This document shows, in pieces, positions 47,701 through 56,630 of a DNA stretch of 64,000 bases. How positions within the stretch are numbered: position 1 is the first letter of the stretch; each line of letters starts with the position of its first letter. Origin of the DNA: Limnoperna fortunei (lineage: Eukaryota > Mollusca > Bivalvia > Mytilida > Modiolidae); assembly GCA_944474755.1 (NCBI GenBank), contig OX104116.1, positions 5,955,547 to 6,019,546 of the forward strand, read 5' to 3'. Made by a program: the position numbers and the translations under genes. The notes beneath the pieces are model-generated. The model worked only from the letters and a program-made list of their open reading frames with translations, searched no databases and was not told where the DNA came from.

Positions 47701-50302
47701 AAAGTATGCAACTAACAGAGAACACAAGCAGACTGTAAAGAATTTTAGCAGAAATAAGTATGCAACTAACAAAGAGCACAAAGAGAATGTCAAGAATTTT
47801 AGCAGAAACAAGTATGCAAATGATAAAGACCACAAACAGAAAATTAAAGAACAGACCCTAGAAAGAAGAAAGAGGGCCAACGAAGAGTGCAAGCAAATAG
47901 ATAAGGTTATTGAAAAATTCAGGAGTGAGACCAAGAAAGGACCTGATTGTGTATGTGCATGTTGTTTTAGGCTTTTTTTTCAGTCACAAGTTATGGCTTG
48001 CAAGAAAGAATTATATGCTAATAAAAATGAACAGGTCAAGTATATATCTAAAACGTGTATTTCAGAAAAGTATTTGCATATCTGTAATGTTGCATGCACG
48101 CTTGACTGTAAATATTCAGGAAGTAGCAGGACTGATCTATGGATCTGTTATACATGCCATAGAAAAATTTTAAATGGCAAAATACCAGCAGAATCGTTTG
48201 CTAATAAACTAGAATTAGAAGATGTTCCAAAAGAACTGGAATGCTTAAATTCTTTAGAGCGACATTTAGTTTCACTTCACATTCCTTTTATGAAAGTGTT
48301 AGCTTTGCCAAAAGGAGGACAGAAAGGAGTACATGGGCCTGTTGTTTGTGTACCTTCGGATCTTCATAAAGTTACTTCATCACTACCTAGATGTGAAAAT
48401 GAGGATAGTTTGTTACGGGTAAAGCTTAAAAGAAAACTATGTTACAAAGGATATGAAGAATACCAGTTTGTTAGTGCAAAGCATTTGGAAGTAGCATTAA
48501 AGTTTTTGCAGGAGAAAAATATTTGGTACTCAAGCATAAATATCAGTAATGAATGGCTTAATCCAATACCAGAATCAACCGACATTGATTTAAATACTGA
48601 TACGGAACATTCTCATATCTGTAACAACAGGGATGTAGAGGTAAATAAAGGTACAGAAGAGCATGATGAAATAGACATTCAAAAGGCTAGATATAATTAT
48701 GAAGGTAGCACTCAAGGAACAACTTACAGTGGAAAAAACAACAATGACAAAGAAGAAGGAATTGCACAGGCAGACGATGAAGATGATACTTATCTTGATG
48801 ATGGTTTACGTGGTATACAATTAGATACATGTCTACAACCAGCAGACATTGGACAAGAAGTGCTTGACCGAAGTTTTGATCAAGTTTTTAACATATCTCC
48901 AGCAGAAGGAAATACTCCTGTAAGTGTACTCAAGGAAGATGGTATAGAGGCTAAATCATTTCCAGTTCATTATCCTTCTGGGAAAAATACACTGAATGAG
49001 GAAAGGGAAGACAAGCTTTCACTTTTAAGATACTTTAATTTGAGGCTGTTGAGTGTAGAAAATAGATTTGCTAGGGATACTTCTTACATATTCTTTTGTC
49101 AGTATTTATCAGAACTAGACAGGGTTATTTCTAATGTTCAGGTCTCATTAAGGAAAGAATCCCCTTATTCAGCTGATGGAAAAAAGTTGACAAGTAGCAT
49201 GTTGTGCAATAAGGAACTGTTGAAAGATTTGTTTAAGAAAGACCAAGCAATTAAGTATTTGAAACCAGTGCGAGGAACTCCACCATACTGGCAGGCAACG
49301 CAGAAGGACATATTTGCAATGATTCGACAGCTAGGAATCCCAACTTTCTTCTGTTCCTTTTCATCTGCCGATTTTCGATGGTCAGAAATAGTTGAAACAA
49401 TACTGAGACAGCAGGGGGACACAAGAAAAGCCGAAAATCTAGATTGGAAAGAAAAGTGTAAAGTTCTTTGCAGTAACCCAGTCACAATGGCAAGAATGTT
49501 TGAACACAGATTCCATACTTTTATGCAAGAAGTTATTTTATCAGATGCTGAACCAATAGGGAAAATTATAGATTATTTCTACAGAGTTGAATTTCAGCAG
49601 AGAGGATCACCGCATACACATTGCTTATTTTGGGTTGAAGGTTCTCCAAAATTTGGTGAAGATAGTGACGAAGCAGTTGTCAATTTTATAGATAAATATA
49701 TAACATGTGAAATACCTGAACAAGCAGATGATCCAGAACTACATGAAATAGTTACAACTGTACACCAGCACAGCAAAAAGCATTCTAAAACATGCAAAAA
49801 GAAGGGAACAGTGTGCAGATTTAACTTTCCAAGACCACCTTCCACCAGAACATTTATTTCAAAATCAAGTGAATTGGAAGAAAATGGGAGAACAAATGAC
49901 AAAGATGAAGAATATTCAAAGCAAATGTTAGCTAAACTCTGGAATTGTATATTGGATGATGAAAATGAAGCAATGACTACAAATGATTTGTTTGAGAAAG
50001 TCGGTATGACCCAAAGTGAGTTTGAAAAGTATTTGTGTTTGGCGACTAAAAGGAATACTGTGTATTTAAAAAGGAAAGTGAATGAGATATATACAAACCA
50101 GTACAATAAACACCTGTTGAGATGTTGGAATGCTAACATGGATATACAGTTTGTCTTGGATGTCTATTCCTGTGTTGTTTACATTATTAGTTACATCAGT
50201 AAAGCTGAACGGGAATTGGGACTACTACTAAAGCAAACAAAAGTGGAAGCCCAGGAAGGGAATTTAGTGCCCAAGAAGCAGTGTTTAGAGTTACTGGTTT
50301 AA
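44741..50302 (+). CDS. Helentron protein, N-terminal part: two cysteine proteases, DUF6570-like region, HUH Rep
   Basis: Numbering from ATG 44,741. About 30 to 175 is a D-T-R-N heptad tract, then LTELDARH repeats to about 220. A papain-like domain resembling peptidase C76 (the fold of herpesvirus large-tegument deubiquitinases) spans about 340-540, with Cys357 in NAGKQCVANS and Asp483/His485 in LFDSHAR. An OTU protease follows at about 635-765 with Asp646, Cys649 (DGNCLFRA) and His759 (NHYEV). About 855-1050 is Lys/Tyr-rich with recurrent NKYATN-type units, possibly DNA binding. A Cys-rich DUF6570-like region (C1070, C1072, C1074, C1075, C1136, C1139; LERHLVSLHIPFMK) precedes the Helitron-like N domain (about 1450-1700) with the metal-binding H1625-T-H1627. 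The nucleophile pair Y1814 and Y1818 then K1821 lies just before the frame ends at codon 1853. The last ~13 codons, after EAQEGN, are out of frame and meaningless. Rep would nick and join the transposon strand in the nucleus; a role for the proteases in removing ubiquitin is inferred. Confidence 0.85.
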   Translation: MGPKAKKSQAVKAKEQKERMRQRREKITRKLDTRNTELDTRNIETDTRNRKLDTRNTELDTRNVETDTRNRKLDTRNTELYTRNIETETRNRKLDTRNTELYTRNIETDTRNRKLDTRNTELDTRNRKLDTRNTELDTRNTDLDTRNTELDTRNIETDTRNTKLYTRNTEKDTRHLTELDARHLTELDARHLTELDAKHLTELDARNFTEIDTRHFTMHNIAEIDTRNLTVPNASEKYNRKLTVPKFTKHNTKSITDENINNYGNGSYILKNTFSFDTFSNTTPDDIEMISNEYKKMGDIKKTCMDYELMGVRKVDESINQVCLNSLSLKSNHKLLTIQGSFHQGDFRFGTNAGKQCVANSLAAVVHSKLKPIDQWNSAYLDNVLIHGNEIYNWIHGNHEELLVSELPEMIEMSDVVVKCIRKESIGAVIDATGSIDFDSFGNALPLDQALQEALIDADGCFVCVMGSTCIAIKHRGNLYLFDSHARNVFGLQDGCGKSVVIELQDINHLYHHFWNFVQQNDTVEFEITGIKIEVRDAVVGLTNDSDTACDPVVDTEMEHDQITVNPIDILSNNINDNVLDQYTSDIEELAYMTPQGYDFKPLDNLTKRKLCSVLNISSKHVIKKSNILPVHKMGKPLQIKGISEDGNCLFRAISYAVSQRQEYHMQVRKAIVNHCLSNAKQFHSFVAPKTVEEHIQSTRMTDNSVWGTELEIIGAADLLKTDIFIYENEKWIKYSACQVTSSSKVNDQAIYLKHSYNHYEVVLAVKKINDMESSGEYNWSGKKRKSESKYSQKSKKLKLDMNLPKMSFKDQECTKDEHMDQRLYDHSLQQAKFIKHIVLDGQTCKEVYFGKKDKLYKERERYRTNPTFKTRKLLQCKVKYHSDKQYRQLKSLKNKQKYRRDANFRFCRNMASKQKYAEDEKYRKKLKKSSINKYKTVAEHREQMIKDNQNRYESDRFYRQSKLKASKKKYASNVEFKMNVKNASKKKYATNREHKQTVKNFSRNKYATNKEHKENVKNFSRNKYANDKDHKQKIKEQTLERRKRANEECKQIDKVIEKFRSETKKGPDCVCACCFRLFFQSQVMACKKELYANKNEQVKYISKTCISEKYLHICNVACTLDCKYSGSSRTDLWICYTCHRKILNGKIPAESFANKLELEDVPKELECLNSLERHLVSLHIPFMKVLALPKGGQKGVHGPVVCVPSDLHKVTSSLPRCENEDSLLRVKLKRKLCYKGYEEYQFVSAKHLEVALKFLQEKNIWYSSINISNEWLNPIPESTDIDLNTDTEHSHICNNRDVEVNKGTEEHDEIDIQKARYNYEGSTQGTTYSGKNNNDKEEGIAQADDEDDTYLDDGLRGIQLDTCLQPADIGQEVLDRSFDQVFNISPAEGNTPVSVLKEDGIEAKSFPVHYPSGKNTLNEEREDKLSLLRYFNLRLLSVENRFARDTSYIFFCQYLSELDRVISNVQVSLRKESPYSADGKKLTSSMLCNKELLKDLFKKDQAIKYLKPVRGTPPYWQATQKDIFAMIRQLGIPTFFCSFSSADFRWSEIVETILRQQGDTRKAENLDWKEKCKVLCSNPVTMARMFEHRFHTFMQEVILSDAEPIGKIIDYFYRVEFQQRGSPHTHCLFWVEGSPKFGEDSDEAVVNFIDKYITCEIPEQADDPELHEIVTTVHQHSKKHSKTCKKKGTVCRFNFPRPPSTRTFISKSSELEENGRTNDKDEEYSKQMLAKLWNCILDDENEAMTTNDLFEKVGMTQSEFEKYLCLATKRNTVYLKRKVNEIYTNQYNKHLLRCWNANMDIQFVLDVYSCVVYIISYISKAERELGLLLKQTKVEAQEGNLVPKKQCLELLV
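44822..45260 (+). repeat. 21-bp coding minisatellite (D-T-R-N heptads)
   Basis: About 21 units of 21 bp (ctagatactagaaacacaga type) encode KLDTRNT, ELDTRNI and ETDTRNR heptads, often in that order, giving a 63-bp higher-order unit. The few changes (D to Y, D to E) leave the frame open. Such regular heptads could form an extended charged helix, but no function is known. Confidence 0.85.
45261..45395 (+). repeat. 24-bp coding minisatellite (LTELDARH)
   Basis: About five units of ttaacagaattagatgctag type follow the heptad tract and encode octads LTELDARH, decaying into NFTEIDTRHF. The shared D-(T/A)-R-(N/H) core suggests it grew from the adjacent 21-bp unit by a 3-bp insertion. Confidence 0.75.
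50255..50302 (+). other. Frame break between Rep and helicase parts
   Basis: The first frame is recognisable up to EAQEGN (ending at about 50,263). The family sequence resumes one frame back at SAQEAVFRVTGLKLKEC (from 50,266). The second frame has no stop back to 50,188. In related Helitrons a short linker normally lies between these two blocks, so a small deletion with length not divisible by three is more likely than a single-base change. That is inference from the family pattern. Confidence 0.75.
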
Positions 50303-53223
50303 AATTGAAAGAATGCTCAAGGAAAGTAGAATTTATTCCAGTGGGAAATAATCCTTGCAGAATGAGTATCCCATTAACACAGCTTGAAAAGAAAAACAAA
50401 AATGCTTTAAAGAAAGGTGAATGTAGTGATGAGGATGATTCCATTTGGATGAAGAGCATCATTGACAGGTACAAGGAACGACCCCGAAACGAAACATTTG
50501 AAAAAATGTGCTTGGCAAGTTTTTGTTCCGAGTATAGCGTATTAGCAAGTTCCCAAATACCACAAAAAATTAACAATGAAACAACCTTTAAGCTTGGCAA
50601 TAACTTAGGATATATTAGAAAACGAACAAGAACATCTCCTGCTGTTATAAGATATCCCAGGTTTTCAGCTGATGCAAGTCCTGAAAATTATTTTCAAAGC
50701 ATTTTACAGTTATTTTTGCCATACAGACAAGATGAACAGTTGAAACCTAAGCAGTTTGAAAACTATGAAAGTTTTTACCAAACAGGTTTTGTCAAATTTA
50801 GTACTGATACAGAACTTCTAAGTGTAAAATGCATAGTAGATACAAACCGGTCAGATTTTGTTAAAAATGAAAAAATGTTAGAGGAAGCAGAAAAGGATTT
50901 TGAATTAAGAGGATTTCCAGAAGATGCATGGGGATGTTTATTTCCAGAAACAGAAATTGAAAGACATGAATGTATTGAGGAAGGTTCTGTCTCGACAGTT
51001 GTTGAGGAAGATCAAAATGAAATCGCAATACCAGATCTGCATAAATCGGACAAATCTCCTGTTACCAACCTCCTTTCTACTTCAATCCAAAAAAATGAAG
51101 CTGTTCCATTATTGAGAGCCTTAAATAAAAAACAAAGACAAGTTTTCTACAAATTAAGGAATTGGTGTTTGAGAAAAGCGAATGGACAGGCTACTGAACC
51201 TTTTTATGTTTTCATTACTGGCGGAGGAGGAACTGGAAAAAGTCACCTGATTAAGTGTTTGTACTATGAAGCAACAAGACTATTAGCTCGTACTACTGAT
51301 AACCCTGATGACATTACAGTTTTGTTAACAGCTCCAACAGGCACAGCTGCATTCAATATAAATGGTTTAACACTACACAGTTCTCTCAGCATTTTTAAGT
51401 CTCTGTCAGCTGATCATGCAATTCTTAGTGAGGAAAAAATAAATACACTTAGGTCAAAACTAGAGTCTCTTCAAATTTTGATTGTAGATGAGGTTTCAAT
51501 GGTCAACAAAAGGCTGCTTTTCTTCATTCATGAACGATTAAGACAGGTGAAAAAAATGCCAGAAAATAATTTGTTTGGTGGTGTTTCTATCATAGCAGTA
51601 GGTGATTTCTATCAGTTACCACCAGTAAAAACAAGGAAATCTGACAAGCTGTATGTCAACGATCCTTCAAGTCCAGCCAATCATTTGTGGAATGGATTGT
51701 TTGAAATTGTACAATTGGAAGAAATAATGAGACAACGAAATGATTGCACGTTTGCAGAAATGTTGAACCGACTTAGAGTCAAAAAAAGAAATGAAGCAAT
51801 TGAACAGTCAGACTTACAAACTTTGAAGCAGTGTATGACAGAAGGCCCTGATGAAGCTTTGCACATCTTTTCTACAAATGCTGAAGTTCAGAGTTACAAC
51901 AATGAAATGGTAATGAAGATAAATTCTGAACCAAAACTTCTGGAAGCAGAAGATTTTGAGAAGAATAAAACTACTGGGAAACTTGTGAAAAGAAAATCAA
52001 ATTTTTCAGATGGTGATATCTTTCTTCCAACATCAATTCTTTTAGCTGAAGGTGCCCGAGTTATGCTAACTAAGAATATTGATACACAGGATGGCCTTGT
52101 TAACGGTGTAATGGGTACAGTTATAAGTATTTCTGAAAGTACACCAAAGAGTCTTCCAGAGAGAATTTATATTCATTTTGATAATAACAAAGTCGGGAAG
52201 ACTGCAAAACTCCAAAAATGTATCAATGGGAAAAAATGTGTTGGATTGGAACCATGTTTGGAAGATGTGCCAAATAAAAACGGCAGTAGAAAACAATATC
52301 CTCTGCAGCTAGCATGGGCATGTACTGTACATAAAGTGCAAGGGTTGACAGTAGAAGAATGTGTTGTTGACTTAAAGAAATGCTTCTCTTATGGTCAGTC
52401 GTATGTAGCACTCAGTAGAGTAACATCACTGAATGGATTGCATATAAATGAAATTGATGAATCAACACTAAACTCAAAGATTTATTGTGATCCTGATGTT
52501 GCTGATGGACTATCAAATATGAAAAGCTTTCTTCCTGAAGAACCTATTGTAAATGACAACTTGATAAAAATAATGTATCACAACATTCAAGGCTTGCAAA
52601 ATCATTTAGAAGACTTACATTTCAATCCAGATTTCAGAGATGTCAATTACATTTGCTTGACAGAAACATGGCTTAATTCGGAGTCCAATATTGAATTGAA
52701 AGACAACCAATTTCGACATCTACCAAGGTCTGCAGCTTTTGATTCAAGTAGTGAGTTCTATGCATCTTTAAAAGAAATGCAACATGGGGGTGTTGGATTT
52801 TTTTGCAAAACTGATAACACATTTGAAGAAATGAATGTATCATGTTATAATTTGGAATGCATTAGTTTTAAAATTCCAGACGTAAATGTCATTGTTGCCA
52901 CTGTTTACAGAACTAGCAGATACCACGTTGCAACATTTATGGAAAATCTTGACAGGTTTTTGGAACAACTTTCAGTGTTATCTGATAAAATAATAATTGT
53001 TGGAGACTTCAACCAGGACATCTTCAAAGGAGAAACTCTGTTAGAACAATTTATGAAATCAAAGGGTTTCAATCAATATGTTGACTGTGCAACTACAGAA
53101 TTGGGAACTTTAATAGATCATGTATACATAAAGGGCTGCAGTGATGTTAAAGTTACAGTTGTGCCTACATACTACAGCTACCATGATGCTGTTTCCATTA
53201 AATTGAATCCTGCTTTAATTTAA
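50281..53223 (+). CDS. Helentron protein, C-terminal part: PIF1 helicase and EEP nuclease
   Basis: Residues are numbered from the codon at 50,281 (a GTG, not a true start); homology begins slightly upstream at 50,266, so this is a continuation of the Rep frame and not a separate gene. About 290-740 is a superfamily 1 PIF1/RecD-type helicase: Walker A GGGGTGKS (314-321), Walker B VDEVSM (402-407), GDFYQLPPV (441-449), EEIMRQR (480-486), TVHKVQGLT (682-690) and YVALSRVTS (708-716). It would unwind DNA 5' to 3' during transposition. About 760-980 is an EEP-type nuclease: N768 in HNIQGL, E795 in TETW, GDFNQD (908-913) and IDHVYI (945-950). The C-terminal motif reads S966-Y-H968-D, where the usual form is S-D-H. 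All helicase motifs look intact. Confidence 0.88.
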   Translation: MFRVTGLKLKECSRKVEFIPVGNNPCRMSIPLTQLEKKNKNALKKGECSDEDDSIWMKSIIDRYKERPRNETFEKMCLASFCSEYSVLASSQIPQKINNETTFKLGNNLGYIRKRTRTSPAVIRYPRFSADASPENYFQSILQLFLPYRQDEQLKPKQFENYESFYQTGFVKFSTDTELLSVKCIVDTNRSDFVKNEKMLEEAEKDFELRGFPEDAWGCLFPETEIERHECIEEGSVSTVVEEDQNEIAIPDLHKSDKSPVTNLLSTSIQKNEAVPLLRALNKKQRQVFYKLRNWCLRKANGQATEPFYVFITGGGGTGKSHLIKCLYYEATRLLARTTDNPDDITVLLTAPTGTAAFNINGLTLHSSLSIFKSLSADHAILSEEKINTLRSKLESLQILIVDEVSMVNKRLLFFIHERLRQVKKMPENNLFGGVSIIAVGDFYQLPPVKTRKSDKLYVNDPSSPANHLWNGLFEIVQLEEIMRQRNDCTFAEMLNRLRVKKRNEAIEQSDLQTLKQCMTEGPDEALHIFSTNAEVQSYNNEMVMKINSEPKLLEAEDFEKNKTTGKLVKRKSNFSDGDIFLPTSILLAEGARVMLTKNIDTQDGLVNGVMGTVISISESTPKSLPERIYIHFDNNKVGKTAKLQKCINGKKCVGLEPCLEDVPNKNGSRKQYPLQLAWACTVHKVQGLTVEECVVDLKKCFSYGQSYVALSRVTSLNGLHINEIDESTLNSKIYCDPDVADGLSNMKSFLPEEPIVNDNLIKIMYHNIQGLQNHLEDLHFNPDFRDVNYICLTETWLNSESNIELKDNQFRHLPRSAAFDSSSEFYASLKEMQHGGVGFFCKTDNTFEEMNVSCYNLECISFKIPDVNVIVATVYRTSRYHVATFMENLDRFLEQLSVLSDKIIIVGDFNQDIFKGETLLEQFMKSKGFNQYVDCATTELGTLIDHVYIKGCSDVKVTVVPTYYSYHDAVSIKLNPALI

Positions 53224-53434
53224 GATAATTAAATCTAAATTGCAAAGAAGTCTCTATGTTGTATGGATTTCTGTTAACTATTCAGAGGTATAATCATCTG
53301 TGACTTGGATAGTACATTTACTATGTATTAAGTAAGGAAAGTTTACTCACTATTTGTTTACTTATGATTAAAATAGAGTTTTTTGCCATATAAAATGTTG
53401 ATAGGAAAGTGAACAAATGTTTCAAAACATGCAT
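53224..53434. other. 3' flank of the Helentron gene
   Basis: AT-rich, without a close polyadenylation signal of the AATAAA form and without a recognisable Helitron 3' end (a hairpin followed by CTRR was not seen). Confidence 0.45.
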
Positions 53435-53530
53435 GCCTCCCAAAAATCCAACCCTACGTCCCCGTCGTGGGAGGCGGATTCCAATACGGAACTTGTTTTC
53501 TGTATTGGTAACCAACAGGGCTCTGGTAAA
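53435..53530. other. Candidate structured motif, copy 2
   Basis: The first block (gcctccca...tgggaggcggat, 53435-53479) matches copy 1 at 24,558 with two differences in 45 bases. The central stem is ccaatacgga (53481-53490) with tctgtattgg (53499-53508), unrelated in sequence to the stem of copy 1. The last block aacagggctctggtaaa is identical to copy 1. It lies about 210 bases after the Helentron stop codon and just outside the tail of a minus-strand SINE. Confidence 0.55.
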
Positions 53531-53559
53531 TATTAAATTTGATCAATTACAGAAACTTT

Positions 53560-53831
53560 ATGTTTGTTTGTTTTGTTTGAATGGTGTTTTAATGACACTT
53601 TGTGCAATTTTTTTAGCTGTATCATGGCGTCCAGTTTTTATTGAGGGAGGAAGCCAGAGTACCCGGAGCAAATCCCCAACCTGAGGTTGGAAAACTGGCA
53701 ATCCTTGTCAATTAAGATTAGAGTGGAGTACACCCTGCCTGCAGTGAGAATTGTACCCGCAATCAGTGTTTACAGACCATGTGATCAATAGTAGATGAAC
53801 AACCTTAACCACTTGGCCACCGAGTTCCCCA
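53560..53831 (-). mobile_element. tRNA-derived SINE, minus strand
   Basis: On the minus strand the head begins near 53,831 (ggggaactcggtggccaag). A perfect Pol III A box TGGCCAAGTGG is at 53,819-53,809 and a B-box-like ggtacaattctc at 53,757-53,746. The spacing and the start resemble a Ser/Leu-type tRNA. The core (actctggcttcctccctcaa, taaaaactggacgcc) and a caaacaaaac tail near 53,560 follow. No target duplication was identified. Confidence 0.7.
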
Positions 53832-54430
53832 GTAACTTTATGTGTCTTAAATTTAAGACACAATGTTATATATACCTGTTGCAAAAATAATTTTAATAAT
53901 TTAAAATATTCAATTTGAAACGACTACAGTTACTTAAACTATTATATTATTTTTGTGTTGTCTTCTAATTGGCAAAAGCAGCATTTAATTAGGTATCTGA
54001 ATAGTTAAAAAAAACAACAAATAGATCCGACACACATTTTTGCAACTTAGAATTGCCTTTTCTGATGAATACATAAATCGTTTTAAAGCAGAACAACATA
54101 AAATGTGGTTTTGTTAAGTTTTTTGCCTTAACAGCAAGTGGATTAAAATAATGTTTTTTTTTTCTTTATTTAGAATGAAAACTGTTGCCATATATTGTGT
54201 AGAAGGTGTGATTATTTGAAAATAGATGTCTGTACAATTGTCTGACTGTTTGTGCATTGCTCTGTTTGTATAATGGCAAATGCTTAATGGTTAAATAATT
54301 GAAATGACAATTCATCAGGATACTAGTGTAGACTGTAGTAATTTATAACACATGCCCAGGGCATTTCTTTCGTTTATCAGGTAAGCAATTTTAAGTCTCT
54401 TCATTCTTTAAAATCAAGTATTTGTCAATT
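53832..54430. other. Low-copy AT-rich DNA
   Basis: Nothing recognisable. Confidence 0.45.
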
Positions 54431-54434
54431 TTTA

Positions 54435-54665
54435 TTTTCCCGCGACAAAATGTCCGGGGGCATTAAGTTTTACTCATGTCTGTCCATCATTCGTCCATAC
54501 AAATTTCCGTCAAGCTTTTCTCAGAAACCGTACATGAGAACATTTTGAAATTTGTCTGGGTGGTTCAGTATCACAAGTTGTACGTCCTAAGCGACTTTCA
54601 AACCTGTCAGACAACTACTTCCTGTTTGGGACTTCATTTAGCGGGGGCATCTGTGTCCCTTGATT
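54435..54665 (+). repeat. Dispersed repeat fragment bounded by cgggggcat
   Basis: Starts ccgcgacaaaatgtccgggg and ends agcgggggcatctgtgtccc. The interior (tttctcagaaaccgtacatg, aactacttcctgtttggg) looks like one unit of a tandem-core or Tc1-like mollusc repeat. Class not assigned. Confidence 0.45.
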
Positions 54666-54955
54666 TTTTTAAACAAACATGATTTGCTTGTGGCAGTGGC
54701 CATTGGTTATAGATCAATAATGTTTAAATTAATGGTATATTACATGTTCTGCAATAAGAATGTCTAAATAACAGACTTTTTTGTGTTGCTGTCATTGGCT
54801 ACAGAATTTCTTCAATTAAATAATTGATTACAATGTATCTCATTTTTCAGTTTGTTATTACAACAATGTCTAAGATAAATTTAACCTATATCAATAAATA
54901 TCCTTTCACTTTAATAATCATGTGTTACGGCAATTCTTATTGGATATTATTGTGT
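54666..54955. other. Low-copy AT-rich DNA up to the right array
   Basis: No feature seen. Array homology begins abruptly at about 54,956 in the middle of a core repeat. Confidence 0.45.
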
Positions 54956-56630
54956 GTAGGTCTCAATGAGAGGAGTATTTTTCCAATTTATTTTCTGCTC
55001 CTATCCTTTACGGTTTTCGAGTTGTAAGTCAAAATTCAATCAACCGAAACATGTCAAGGACAATAACTCCTAAACGGTTCATTGAACAATTTTTGACATA
55101 AAAGACCAATTGTAGACCTCAATAAGAGGAGTATTTTCCCAATTTATTGTCTGCTTCTATCTTTTACGGTTTTCGAGTTATAAGTCAAAAACCAATCAAC
55201 CGAAACATGTCAAGGGCAATAACTCCTAAACGGTTCATTGAACAATTTTTGACATAAAAGACCAATTGTAGGTCGTAATGAGGGGAGTATTTTTCCAATT
55301 TATTGTCTGCTTCTATCCTTTACGGTTTTCGAGTTATAAGTCAAAAACCAATCAACCGAAACATGTCAAGGGTAATAACTCCTAAACGGTTCATTGAACA
55401 ATTTTTGACATAAAAGACCAATTGTAGACCTCAATAAGAGGAGTATTTTTCCAGTTTATTGTCTGCTTCTATCTTTTACGGTTTTCGAGTTATAAGTCAA
55501 AAACCAATCAACCGAAACATGTCAAGGGCAATAACTTCTAAACGGTTAATTGAACAGTTTCGGACATAAAATACCAAGTGTAGGTCTCAATAAGAGGAGT
55601 ATTTTTTCAATTTATTGTCTGTTTCTATCTTTTACGGTTTTCGAGTTGTTATGATAACCAAGATTTGAGGCCTAAGGTCGAGGTCATATCTGAACTTTAA
55701 CCTTGAGATTTTCTTTAAGGTCATGTCACAGAACAACAAATGGTGAAGACCCAATGTGTTTTCGACTTACGGTTTGCATGTTTTGGTGACAACCGGAGTC
55801 CATGAAACATTCAAGGTATACTGCTCGCCTCCGCTCGACAAAATGTTTTGGTCAAATTATGGCACAAAGTTGTCTCAAAAGTTCCTTAACATTTCTCACT
55901 TTTCAGTTTTTCTCTAAATTTTATAGTTTCTGAGTTGTTCTGATAACAAGGTTTTCGGTGTTGGGGCAAATAACTCTGTTAAGAAAAAGTTTTTGGTGTC
56001 GAAGGTTGAACACCGAATAGGTCTTAAGAGTACGATACTTGGTTTAAAAGATCAAAATGATATGTCGCGAACTCCATCTTTTACGGTTTCGAGTTGTTAT
56101 GAAAACAAGATTCGAGGCCTAAGGTTGAGGTCATATCTAAACTTTAACCTGGAGATTTTCTTTAAGGTCATGTCACAGAACAAAAAATGGTGAACAGCCA
56201 AGGTGTTTTTGACTTCCGGTTTGTGAGTTTTGGTGATAACTGGAGTGATTGAAACATTCAAGGTATACCGCTCGCCTTCGCTCGACAAAATTTTTTGGCC
56301 AAATTATGGCACAAAGTTATCTCAAAAGTTCCTTAACATTTCTCACTTTTCAGTTTTTCTCTAAATTTTATAGTTTCTGAGTTGTTCTGATAACAAGGTT
56401 TTCGGTGTTTGGGCAGATAACTCTGTAAAGAAAAAGTTTTCGGTGTCGCAGGGTAAACTCCAATCAGGGTTTAAGTGTACGATACTTGGTATAAAATCTG
56501 AAAATGATATGTCACGAACTCTTTTTCACAGACTGTTTTGAAATGTGGCGGAAGAAAAAAAATAAGAATAATAATAATAATCAGAAGAAATACAGTAAGG
56601 TCTTCCCACTGTAGTGGGAAAGACCTTAAT
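54956..56630 (+). mobile_element. HINE-like unit with doubled 3' module
   Basis: Four to five core repeats (54,956-55,640) lead to a 3' module that stops at gtcgcgaactc near 56,072. There it is joined to the end of a core repeat (catcttttacggtttcgag) and a second 3' module (about 56,092-56,560). AAT tract and one hairpin at 56596-56626 (ctgtag loop). The join looks like unequal recombination within the array. Confidence 0.7.

Larger units (their letters stand above)
44741..53223 (+). mobile_element. Helentron-type (Helitron) autonomous transposon, coding portion
   Basis: The two open frames together form one Rep-helicase-nuclease protein. HUH Rep plus PIF1 helicase defines Helitrons, and a C-terminal EEP nuclease after the helicase is the mark of the Helentron branch. 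The two parts are split by a frame break near 50,260, so this copy is probably non-functional as a single protein, although both frames are otherwise open for 5.5 and 3.0 kb, which indicates a young copy. Neither end of the element was found. The flanking 1.5 kb on each side lacks the catttgttc palindrome and the aaggtctttccc hairpin of the neighbouring arrays. Confidence 0.85.

Noticed and set aside
52561..53223. LINE retrotransposon fragment, because of the EEP nuclease
   Set aside because: It is fused in frame behind the helicase and no reverse transcriptase follows, which fits the Helentron branch.
53740..53831. tRNA gene
   Set aside because: A and B boxes are present, but no full cloverleaf or plausible anticodon arm can be drawn, and the head continues into a SINE core and tail.
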